A DNA stretch of 26,788 nt from S012-113 sp965368405 (GTDB lineage: Bacteria > Bacteroidota > Bacteroidia > Cytophagales > Cyclobacteriaceae): NCBI GenBank assembly GCA_965368405.1, contig CBDUMS010000050.1, forward strand, positions 1 through 26,788, written 5' to 3'. Position numbers and translations under genes: made by a program. How positions within the stretch are numbered: the stretch's first letter is position 1; each line of letters starts with the position of its first letter. Positions 15,870 to 23,121 of this stretch are shown here, piece by piece. A model generated the notes under the pieces. That model was not told where the DNA came from, did not search any database, and worked only from the letters and a program-made list of their open reading frames with translations.

Positions 15870-16748
15870 GTGAATAAAGAGCATTTTAACAAGCTAGTAA
15901 GCAATTACACCAAGGTGGATGGCGCATATAATGAACTGGAAAAGTTAGTTCATGAATACCCCTACAGCCAACCATTGCGTGTTTTAAGTGCCAAGAGTAG
16001 CACGAAACGACCTAAGGCAGAATATCATAAAAAATTATCGACAGCAGCTTTTTATGCAACAGATCGCAATGTACTGCGCATATTAATCGAGACAGGAATA
16101 GTTCCCAGCGATAGCGGTAGAAGTACGGTAAAAAAGCAACCTGTTAAGCCAAGTCAAATAGCGCCTTCTGCTAAAACTGGAGAAAAACAGATATCTAAAA
16201 AGAAAGCGCGGCCGGCTGAAAAGCTTATTCACGGTGATGAGTTACGCGATGATGTAATTCATAATTTGGATGAATTGCTTATTGCAAAAGCTAATTTCTT
16301 TAAGATTATGGGCATGGAGGATTCTATTCAGCCCACAAAAAAAAAGGTCTCTCAAACTCAAAAAAAACCAACGGTAAAGGCCAGCAAAATAGCTAAATCG
16401 AGTACCGCACGAGAAAAGAAAGTTGCACCTAGCACGAAACCTGAAGCATCGAGAGTAAATAAACCTATAAAAAGAGCACCTAAATCGAATAAGGATGAAT
16501 TAATAGATAAATTCATTGCTACCTCTCCATCCATTACACCAAATAAGAGTTCTTCGGATAATCAATCTGATTTGTCCAGAGCAAGTAGCGAACTTAAAGA
16601 GGATCTTGTTTCGGAAAACCTTGCTTTAATATTTGCTAGCCAGGGGAAGAAGGCGAAAGCTATTGAGATTTATAAGAAATTAATTTGGAAGTTTCCACAA
16701 AAAAAGGCTTCCTTTGCAGCTCGAATTGAGGAACTTAAGAAGAAGTAG
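15870..16748 (+). CDS. TPR-type protein with basic disordered linker (between lptE and secG)
   Basis: This 292-residue protein starts at GTG, with GGAG running into the start codon. Residues 1-85 are a helical domain (FNKLVSNYTK, ELEKLVHEYPYSQPLRVLSAK, YHKKLSTAAFYATDR). Residues about 86-235 are strongly Lys/Ser/Thr/Pro-rich and look disordered. Residues about 240-292 form a TPR-like helical pair (SENLALIFASQGKKAKAIEIYKKLIWKFP, seen as ENLALIFASQGK and AIEIYKKLIWKFP). There is no signal peptide, so it is cytosolic. It begins 39 bases after lptE and ends 3 bases before secG. Proteins of this kind are commonly found at this place in Bacteroidota, but I know no assigned function. A scaffold role near the Sec membrane machinery is only a guess. 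Confidence 0.75.
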   Translation: MNKEHFNKLVSNYTKVDGAYNELEKLVHEYPYSQPLRVLSAKSSTKRPKAEYHKKLSTAAFYATDRNVLRILIETGIVPSDSGRSTVKKQPVKPSQIAPSAKTGEKQISKKKARPAEKLIHGDELRDDVIHNLDELLIAKANFFKIMGMEDSIQPTKKKVSQTQKKPTVKASKIAKSSTAREKKVAPSTKPEASRVNKPIKRAPKSNKDELIDKFIATSPSITPNKSSSDNQSDLSRASSELKEDLVSENLALIFASQGKKAKAIEIYKKLIWKFPQKKASFAARIEELKKK

Positions 16749-16751
16749 GAC

Positions 16752-17129
16752 ATGTTATTTGTTATCGTATTAATATTAATCATCGCAGTATTATTGGTTT
16801 TAGTGGTATTAGCACAAAACTCTAAAGGCGGTGGGTTGTCCAGCCAGTTTGGCGGATCTGGTGCTAGTAACATCATTGGTGTAAAGAAAACTTCCGACTT
16901 ATTAGAAAGACTTACATGGGGTTTTGCCATCGCTGTATTAGTCCTTAGTGTTGCTGTTAATATTCTTATGGAAGGACCAGGTAGTGGTGAGGTAGAAAGC
17001 CCTAACTTAGATCGAGCCGCTCCAGTTCAACAAGAAATCCCAGCGCTAGAACCTGCTACCCCAAATGATGGTGGCTCAAGCGATACTGGCGCGGATCCTT
17101 TAGACGGATTAACCGAGGATCAGAACTAA
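16752..17129 (+). CDS. secG: Preprotein translocase subunit SecG
   Basis: This 125-residue protein has the SecG layout: membrane helix 1 at about residues 2-21, a cytoplasmic loop with AQNSKGGGLSSQFGG (21-35) and then GVKKTSDLLERLTW, and membrane helix 2 at about 54-72. SecG joins SecY and SecE and improves SecA-driven export. The acidic, Pro-rich C-terminal tail (about 78-125) is longer than in E. coli SecG, as is usual in Bacteroidota. The start ATG lies 3 bases after the TPR gene. A terminator 21 bases after the stop ends the operon. Confidence 0.93.
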   Translation: MLFVIVLILIIAVLLVLVVLAQNSKGGGLSSQFGGSGASNIIGVKKTSDLLERLTWGFAIAVLVLSVAVNILMEGPGSGEVESPNLDRAAPVQQEIPALEPATPNDGGSSDTGADPLDGLTEDQN

Positions 17130-17150
17130 AGAAAATCAAACTCCTTTTAT

Positions 17151-17179
17151 AAGCTGCTTATTACTGAGCGGCTTTTTTT
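17151..17179 (+). terminator. Rho-independent terminator after secG
   Basis: An 8-base-pair stem with one G-T pair (AAGCTGCT at 17151-17158, AGCGGCTT at 17167-17174) encloses an 8-base loop and runs into seven T residues (17173-17179). Confidence 0.8.
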
Positions 17180-17206
17180 ATGCCATATCATGGTTGCGGT
17201 CTGCAA

Positions 17207-17303
17207 TTTTGTCAGTTGAATATTGAATTGACACGACAGATGGCTACAAAACCGATGAAGGTTTGTCAGGATTAGTAGTATTTCGGCTTTGGCACGACAA
17301 ATG
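17207..17303. promoter_or_regulatory. Repeat-rich control region of groES-groEL
   Basis: The 222-base gap between secG and groES holds two near-identical 15-base direct repeats, TTGACACGACAGATG (17228-17242) and TTGGCACGACAAATG (17289-17303), 61 bases apart and 13 of 15 identical. Each is preceded by TTTGTCAG (17208-17215 and 17262-17269). TGTCAGTT (17210-17217) and AATTGACA (17226-17233) also form an inverted repeat with one mismatch. I see no CIRCE element and no TAnnTTTG box before groES. These repeats are the best candidates for heat-shock control, with an unknown regulator. Confidence 0.5.
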
Positions 17304-17351
17304 ATAAGGATGGCTTGAAGAAATTATGTTATAACTTAATAATAAAACACA

Positions 17352-17630
17352 ATGTCTAAAGTGAAAATTAAACCTCTTGCAGATAGGGTGCTTGTTCAGC
17401 CAGAAGCTGCAGAAGAAACCACTGCTTCGGGAATTATTATACCTGACACAGCAAAAGAAAAGCCTATGCGTGGAACGATTGTCGCCGTAGGTGCTGGTAA
17501 GAAGGATGAGCCAATGACTGTAAAAGCCGGCGATACCGTATTATACGGTAAATATTCTGGTACCGAGCTAACCGTTGATGATGTGGAATATCTCATCATG
17601 CGTGAGTCGGATATTTTTGCAATCGTTTAA
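17352..17630 (+). CDS. groES: Co-chaperonin GroES
   Basis: This 92-residue protein has the full normal length. It opens with VKIKPLADRVLVQP, followed by the mobile loop that grips GroEL (EEETTASGIIIPDTAKEKP, about residues 19-38, seen as TTASGIIIP) and the barrel strands GTIVAVGAGK, VKAGDTVLYGKYSGTE and YLIMRESDIFAIV. Heptameric GroES caps the GroEL chamber during protein folding in the cytosol. The ATG is preceded by an A-rich, SD-poor leader as usual in this phylum. groEL follows after 29 bases, so the two form the usual operon. Confidence 0.97.
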   Translation: MSKVKIKPLADRVLVQPEAAEETTASGIIIPDTAKEKPMRGTIVAVGAGKKDEPMTVKAGDTVLYGKYSGTELTVDDVEYLIMRESDIFAIV

Positions 17631-17659
17631 CTTATTTAACCAATTAAAAAGAATTAAAA

Positions 17660-19288
17660 ATGGCAAAAAGAATATTATTTGAAAGCGAAGCTAAAGATGC
17701 ACTTAAAATTGGTGTTGATGCCTTAGCAAACGCAGTAAAAGTTACCCTTGGACCAAAAGGGAAAAATGTAATCCTTGATAAGAAGTTTGGAGCACCTGCA
17801 ATAACAAAAGATGGTGTTTCTGTTGCTAAGGAAATTGATTTAGAGGATCCTGTAGAAAACATGGGTGCTCAGTTGGTTAAGGAAGTAGCCTCAAAAACAG
17901 CAGATGATGCTGGAGACGGAACCACAACGGCTACCGTACTTGCTCAGGCAATTTTTACAATTGGACTTAAGAATGTAGCTGCGGGTGCCAACCCTATGGA
18001 CCTTAAAAGAGGAATCGAAAAAGCAGTGGTTAAAGTTGTTGAGAACCTTAAATCACAATCGAAGGCAATTGCAAACTCAAAAGAAATAGCGCAAGTAGCT
18101 TCAGTTTCTGCGAATAACGACCCTACTGTAGGTGCGATGATTGCAGATGCGATGGAAAAAGTGGGTAAGGATGGAGTTATCACGGTTGAGGAAGCAAAAG
18201 GTACAGAGACAGAGGTTAAAACTGTTGAGGGTATGCAATTCGATCGCGGTTATCTTTCTCCATACTTTGTAACCAATACAGAGAAGATGGAAGCTGAGCT
18301 TGAGTCTCCACTCCTATTGATTTACGACAAGAAGATTTCTAACATGAAGGAATTGCTTCCAATTTTAGAAGCAGCTTCTCAAACAGGAAAGCCTTTATTA
18401 ATTGTTGCAGAAGATATCGATGGTGAGGCATTAGCGACCCTAGTGGTTAATAAAATTCGAGGAACTCTTAAAGTTGCAGCAGTAAAAGCTCCAGGTTTTG
18501 GTGATCGAAGAAAAGCCATGCTTGAAGATATTGCTGTACTTACCGGTGCAACTGTTATATCGGAAGAAAGAGGTTATAAGCTAGAAAATGCTACGCTTGA
18601 GTATCTTGGTTCAGCAGAAAAGATTAATATCGATAAGGATAATACCACGATTGTTAATGGTGCTGGCGCTAAGAAGGATATCGAAGCTCGTGTGAATCAA
18701 ATCAAGGCTCAAGTTGAGAGTACAACTTCTGATTACGATCGTGAAAAGCTTCAGGAACGCTTAGCAAAATTATCTGGCGGTGTAGCGATCCTTTATATTG
18801 GTGCTGCTACTGAGGTAGAAATGAAAGAGAAGAAAGACCTTGTAGATGATGCATTACACGCAACGCGTGCTGCTGTTCAGGAAGGTGTTGTAGCTGGAGG
18901 TGGAATAGCCTTTATCAGAGCATTGAGTGCGCTAGACAAGGTTGAAGTAGAGAACGAAGATCAGGCAACTGGTGTAAGTATTGTACAGAAAGCACTTGTG
19001 GCTCCTTTGAGAACAATTGTTGAGAATTGCGGATTAGAAGGATCGGTAGTTGTTCAAAAGGTACGCGAAGGAAAAGCAGACTTTGGATTTAACGCTAAGG
19101 ACAATAAGTACGAAAACCTTATTAAGGCTGGTGTAATCGATCCAACTAAAGTTACTCGTCTTGCCTTAGAAAATGCAGCCTCTATTTCGGCTTTACTACT
19201 TACTACAGACGCTGTAGTTGCAGAAGAGCCAGAAGATGCACCTCCAATGCCTCCTATGGGTGGCGGTGGAATGCCCGGCATGATGTAA
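17660..19288 (+). CDS. groEL: Chaperonin GroEL
   Basis: This 542-residue GroEL is complete. It has the ATP-site segment TLGPKGKNV (29-37), the catalytic-loop motif GDGTTT (85-90), apical-domain sequence DRGYLSPYFVTN and the closing Gly/Met-rich tail GGGGMPGMM. Fourteen subunits form two stacked rings that fold proteins together with GroES using ATP. It is one of the most conserved genes in the window. It is co-transcribed with groES and ended by the bidirectional terminator at 19305-19339. Confidence 0.98.
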   Translation: MAKRILFESEAKDALKIGVDALANAVKVTLGPKGKNVILDKKFGAPAITKDGVSVAKEIDLEDPVENMGAQLVKEVASKTADDAGDGTTTATVLAQAIFTIGLKNVAAGANPMDLKRGIEKAVVKVVENLKSQSKAIANSKEIAQVASVSANNDPTVGAMIADAMEKVGKDGVITVEEAKGTETEVKTVEGMQFDRGYLSPYFVTNTEKMEAELESPLLLIYDKKISNMKELLPILEAASQTGKPLLIVAEDIDGEALATLVVNKIRGTLKVAAVKAPGFGDRRKAMLEDIAVLTGATVISEERGYKLENATLEYLGSAEKINIDKDNTTIVNGAGAKKDIEARVNQIKAQVESTTSDYDREKLQERLAKLSGGVAILYIGAATEVEMKEKKDLVDDALHATRAAVQEGVVAGGGIAFIRALSALDKVEVENEDQATGVSIVQKALVAPLRTIVENCGLEGSVVVQKVREGKADFGFNAKDNKYENLIKAGVIDPTKVTRLALENAASISALLLTTDAVVAEEPEDAPPMPPMGGGGMPGMM

Positions 19289-19304
19289 TCATGAATAGAT
19301 AAAT

Positions 19305-19339
19305 AAAAAAGCCCTGGCATTAATCGTCAGGGCTTTTTT
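19305..19339. terminator. Bidirectional terminator between groEL and the POT transporter gene
   Basis: A perfect 12-base-pair stem (AAAAAAGCCCTG at 19305-19316, CAGGGCTTTTTT at 19328-19339) has an A-run on one side and a T-run on the other. It can therefore stop transcripts arriving from groEL on the plus strand and from the POT gene (stop at 19360) on the minus strand. Confidence 0.88.
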
Positions 19340-19359
19340 ATGTCTAAGATTTTTGCACG

Positions 19360-20889
19360 TTAATGTATCCCATGCATCCACTTCTTAAGCAGTGGTGCAA
19401 TAGCAAAGGCCAGTACCGCCCCTCCTAAAGTTACATAGGCAATATTGGTAAAGCCTTCTATATAGATGGGTAATGAATCCAATGGACTAGTTTCTTCTGA
19501 GGTTCCCTCAACTGCGAGCATTCCTCCAACAACCCCCACGAGCCTGAAGGCGAATGCCGAGGAAAGAAACCAAACGCCCATCATAAAGGAGACAATCTTG
19601 GCCGGAGCCAACTCAGTAACTTTGGAGAGCCCAACCGGTGACATGAATAATTCGCCCGTTGAAAACATCAAGTAGCCCAGCAGCATAAAGATAAAAGGTA
19701 CTCTCCCAGCCTCGTCAGCATAGTTTCCACTCATGGCAAAAATCAGGTATCCTACGCCTAGTAAAAGCAAGCCAAAAGCAAACTTATATGGCGTGAATGG
19801 ATTCATTTTCTTCTTAGATAAGTAAACCCATAGCCACGAGAACAGTAAAGCTAAAGTGATAATATAGAAAGCTGTTATCGCGTTGGTTTGTGAGGCATTG
19901 ATCAAGACAAGATTGATGTTACGCAGGGCAAATAATGTCAGCGTACTGCCAGCTAGTTCATAGAAACCCCAAAATAATGTCATAAGCATAGTTAGCGCCA
20001 CAATAACAAGCAAACGCTGTCTTTCAACTACAGACACCTCCATCATTGTTTTACCAATGACGTATAAAATCACAACAAGGATTACCCAAAATAACCAGTC
20101 CACAACCTGACCTTTGTAATTGATTTCGCCAACAAAGGGAATAGTCATCTCACCGTAATACATCATTGTAGCAATAACAGGCACCAACAAGACTGCGACT
20201 ACAGGAACAAGGTTTTTAAGTTTAAGACCGTACTTCTTCTGATTTAGCTTTGCTTCATCCGGTGCATAACCATGCTCACCAAATATTCCTTTACGGATTC
20301 CACTACCAAAAACGAGCAAACCAAGAGACATACCTATACCAGCTGAAGCGAATCCATAACCCCAGCCGTAGGTTACTCCTAACCAGCCACAGAAGAGAGG
20401 AGCGACAAAGGCACCAATATTAATACCCATATAAAAAATGGTAAAGCCTGAATCTCGACGGTCATCACCCTTCTCATAAAGAGTACCAACAAATGAAGAA
20501 ATATTCGGTTTAAATAACCCATTACCAACAATCAGCAATCCTAATCCAAGGAAAAAGGTCGTTTCACCCTGAATAGCCAGCACAAACTGACCTAAAGCCA
20601 TTAAAATGCCACCTATAATTATTGAGCGCCGAAAACCAAGTAATCGATCGGCAAGCATGCCACCCAGAACAGGTGTAGAATAGACCAGGGCTCCATAAGC
20701 AGCATAAATTGTGGAGGCAATTATGTCTCGTTCGACTAGTGATCGATAAATCTCCTCGGTCATGTAGACCATCAGTAAGGCTCTCATTCCATAGAAGGAG
20801 AACCTTTCCCAGAGCTCTGCGAAGAATAAGTAAAACAGCCCCTTGGGGTGCCCAAAGAGCTGTTCTTCTGCTTTAGTTTCTGTATTCAA
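19360..20889 (-). CDS. Proton-dependent oligopeptide transporter (POT/PTR2 family)
   Basis: This 509-residue MFS protein has about 14 membrane helices. The POT signature ExxERFxYYG appears as ELWERFSFYG (25-34), the acidic-Arg motif used for proton coupling. Further on, the family segment FTIFYMGINIGAF-VAPLFCGWLG is present (as FYMGINIGAF). POT proteins import di- and tripeptides with protons across the inner membrane. The start is TTG at 20889, because the N-terminus EEQLFGHPKGLF then matches that of the upstream paralogue (TETLFGHPKGLF) and no ATG lies before the signature. Only 4 bases separate it from the end of that paralogue, so the two form an operon. The genes are similar but clearly diverged, so the duplication is old. 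Confidence 0.92.
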   Translation of the reverse strand: MNTETKAEEQLFGHPKGLFYLFFAELWERFSFYGMRALLMVYMTEEIYRSLVERDIIASTIYAAYGALVYSTPVLGGMLADRLLGFRRSIIIGGILMALGQFVLAIQGETTFFLGLGLLIVGNGLFKPNISSFVGTLYEKGDDRRDSGFTIFYMGINIGAFVAPLFCGWLGVTYGWGYGFASAGIGMSLGLLVFGSGIRKGIFGEHGYAPDEAKLNQKKYGLKLKNLVPVVAVLLVPVIATMMYYGEMTIPFVGEINYKGQVVDWLFWVILVVILYVIGKTMMEVSVVERQRLLVIVALTMLMTLFWGFYELAGSTLTLFALRNINLVLINASQTNAITAFYIITLALLFSWLWVYLSKKKMNPFTPYKFAFGLLLLGVGYLIFAMSGNYADEAGRVPFIFMLLGYLMFSTGELFMSPVGLSKVTELAPAKIVSFMMGVWFLSSAFAFRLVGVVGGMLAVEGTSEETSPLDSLPIYIEGFTNIAYVTLGGAVLAFAIAPLLKKWMHGIH

Positions 20890-20893
20890 AATG

Positions 20894-22939
20894 TTATGTT
20901 ATAATATCCTCTGCCCCATGAGCAAGTTTCTTTAACTTCCTGAGGAACAGCAATAATAATAATCCAAATCCTCCAGTAAATACAAAAATCATAATGAAAG
21001 TTTTAAGTTCATTATGATCCTGCACTTCAAAAACTTCTATATTGCCACTAAATGATGTGTACTCTACCTTCTCTCGGCCACTCCTTACATCGATTACCTT
21101 CTCCTGGTCATATCCAAATCTTAATATTACAGTATAGTCCTCTAATTCAGAATCTGAAGTCAGGTAACTTTCCAGCATTTGTGAATGTTCTTCGGATATT
21201 TTAAAGTCTGGTCGTATATTTCTACCATTTTTTGAAAGCACAATTTCGCCATTCTCAACCATTCCTTTTGCAACCACTTCGAAGTCATATCCTTTCATAA
21301 CTAAAGTATCATTATCTACCATATTGCCTAGGTTTGAACCATCAGCAATCTCAACTTCGATAGGTTCTGCTTGTGTAGCCTCTCCAATAGAGCCCGCAAT
21401 TTTATTTCCAAGACCTGTTGCGGCAAAATAAACTCCCATCATAATAGATACATACTTTACCGGAGCGACCTTGGTAATAAATGAGAGTGCCACAGGAGAT
21501 GCAGAGAGTTCACCTATGGTATGAAATAGATACGCCAATATTAGCAATATCAGAGCTGCCCTATCTCCATATTCATGAATCGCATTCGAAGCTTGTGCCA
21601 TAAATAAAAACCCAACACCCATAATAATTGTACCCACAGCCATTTTGAGTATTGAAGAATTTTCTTTCCCAGATGTATCCCACCATATCCAGAAACCAGC
21701 AACGATGGTTCCAAAAATCATAATAAACATTGGATTCACAGATTGGAATATCGAGGTCTGCAGTTCATATGGATTTGTGAAGACATCAAGATAAAATCTA
21801 AGAACATAATAAAGTATAGCCAGAAGTCCAGAAATAACAAAGAACACTTTAGCTGTATCCTTCTTCTTCATCATATTGCGAATTCCAATCCCTAGCAACA
21901 CTACTATAAAGCCAATAAAAAAGATATCGATTGTCATCAACGAAACAACTCGATCAATTTTGTCTCGAGCATATATATTCATTAAGCCACCAGCTTGTTC
22001 GAAGGCGCCCCAAAAAACAATTACAATCATAAATGATATTATGAGGACCACAAATCTATCTTTCTCGATAGAATCGATGTCTTTGTAAATCATCATCAAG
22101 AATCCAGCAACTATTGCCAAGAATATAAATAGTGCCGAGTAAGCGTATAAATCAAACCCCTGGAAATACATGAAGGATAGGACAACGCTTCCTATCGCTA
22201 AGATTAAGGTAATAATTAGTTGGACAGGACTTCTTAACAACTTTGACAGCAGTTGTCCAAGAGAGGAGTCTCCTGATTCCGCCTCGGTCTTCTCTACTTT
22301 TTCAGGAACTCCGCCAATTCCTTTTAAATATTTTTTACCCCCCCAGACAAAAGTAATTTGTCCAAGTAGCATCCCGAATCCAGCTAAAGCAAAACCATAA
22401 TGCCAGCCAATAGTTTCACCTACAACACCAACAATTAGCGAAGAGAGGAATGCTCCAACATTAATACCAATGTAGAAGAGTGTAAAACCAGCATCTCTTC
22501 TTGGGTCTCCTTGTGGGTATAGCCCACCAACCATTGTTGAAATATTAGGTTTAAGCGCTCCTACACCAAGAATTATAAGCCCTAACCCGGTATAAAATGC
22601 ATAAATAGAATCAATAGCAAGTGTAAATTGGCCAACAACCAATATCATACCGCCTAAGAAGACACTACGTTTTTGTCCAATAAACTTATCTGCTAGTATA
22701 CCGCCTGGTATTGCCATTACATAAACTAACATAGTATACCAGCCATAAAGTGCAAGTGCCTTTGCGGTATTCCAACCAAGACCCGCATTAAGGTCGGTAG
22801 CAGAACTAACCATATAAAGCGTTAAAATGGCTCTCATGCCATAATATGAAAAGCGCTCCCACATTTCAGCGAAGAACAACACAAACAAACCTTTAGGATG
22901 TCCGAATAATGTTTCTGTATTATTTGACTCTGTGCTCAT
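20894..22939 (-). CDS. POT/PTR2-family oligopeptide transporter with large periplasmic insert near the C-terminus
   Basis: This 681-residue protein is about 170 longer than its neighbour. It has the POT signature EMWERFSYYG (25-34) and FTLFYIGINVGAF. Part of the extra length is an insert of about 126 residues (about 520-645) between GLGNKIAGSIG and the last membrane helix (KTFIMIFVF..., about 646-670). The insert is hydrophilic with strand-rich segments (EIVLSKNGRN, DYTVILRFGYDQEKVIDVR, GNIEVFEV) and should face the periplasm if both termini are cytosolic. The rest of the extra length lies in the loops between the middle helices. The substrate is probably small peptides. The insert's role is unknown; it is at a different place from the extracellular domain of animal PepT proteins, which is between helices 9 and 10. 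The start is ATG. It is divergent from pckA. Confidence 0.9.
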   Translation of the reverse strand: MSTESNNTETLFGHPKGLFVLFFAEMWERFSYYGMRAILTLYMVSSATDLNAGLGWNTAKALALYGWYTMLVYVMAIPGGILADKFIGQKRSVFLGGMILVVGQFTLAIDSIYAFYTGLGLIILGVGALKPNISTMVGGLYPQGDPRRDAGFTLFYIGINVGAFLSSLIVGVVGETIGWHYGFALAGFGMLLGQITFVWGGKKYLKGIGGVPEKVEKTEAESGDSSLGQLLSKLLRSPVQLIITLILAIGSVVLSFMYFQGFDLYAYSALFIFLAIVAGFLMMIYKDIDSIEKDRFVVLIISFMIVIVFWGAFEQAGGLMNIYARDKIDRVVSLMTIDIFFIGFIVVLLGIGIRNMMKKKDTAKVFFVISGLLAILYYVLRFYLDVFTNPYELQTSIFQSVNPMFIMIFGTIVAGFWIWWDTSGKENSSILKMAVGTIIMGVGFLFMAQASNAIHEYGDRAALILLILAYLFHTIGELSASPVALSFITKVAPVKYVSIMMGVYFAATGLGNKIAGSIGEATQAEPIEVEIADGSNLGNMVDNDTLVMKGYDFEVVAKGMVENGEIVLSKNGRNIRPDFKISEEHSQMLESYLTSDSELEDYTVILRFGYDQEKVIDVRSGREKVEYTSFSGNIEVFEVQDHNELKTFIMIFVFTGGFGLLLLLFLRKLKKLAHGAEDIIT

Positions 22940-22984
22940 ACTAGATTTTTTTAATTGTGCAATCGGGTTAGATTTTCGAAAGCC

Positions 22985-23015
22985 CCAAAGTACATCTACC
23001 TAGCTAATATTCCAA
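22985..23015 (-). promoter_or_regulatory. Promoter of the POT transporter operon
   Basis: On the minus strand, a TTG -33 element (23015-23013) is followed after 20 bases by TACTTTGG (22992-22985), one mismatch from the TAnnTTTG -7 consensus. Spacing and position, about 45 bases before the ATG at 22939, fit a Bacteroidota promoter. Confidence 0.45.
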
Positions 23016-23087
23016 GAACAACGTTTATATCTACTCTAATTGGGAATAATATTGAATTGGCCTTATAATATAATTACACATTCTTCC

Positions 23088-23095
23088 TATTTTTG
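23088..23095 (+). promoter_or_regulatory. Promoter -7 element of pckA
   Basis: TATTTTTG matches TAnnTTTG exactly, 26 bases before the ATG of pckA. The -33 position is AT-rich without a clear TTG, so an activator may help. Confidence 0.5.
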
Positions 23096-23121
23096 AGGCC
23101 AAACCAAGTAATAAATTAGTA

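Noticed and set aside
17288..17304. Sigma-54 promoter before groES (TGGCACG)
   Set aside because: The -24 half is present, but ten bases after its GG there is GA instead of GC, so the -12 element is missing.
17130..17351. CIRCE/HrcA operator before groES
   Set aside because: No TTAGCACTC-N9-GAGTGCTAA-like inverted repeat is found. The repeats present have a different sequence.
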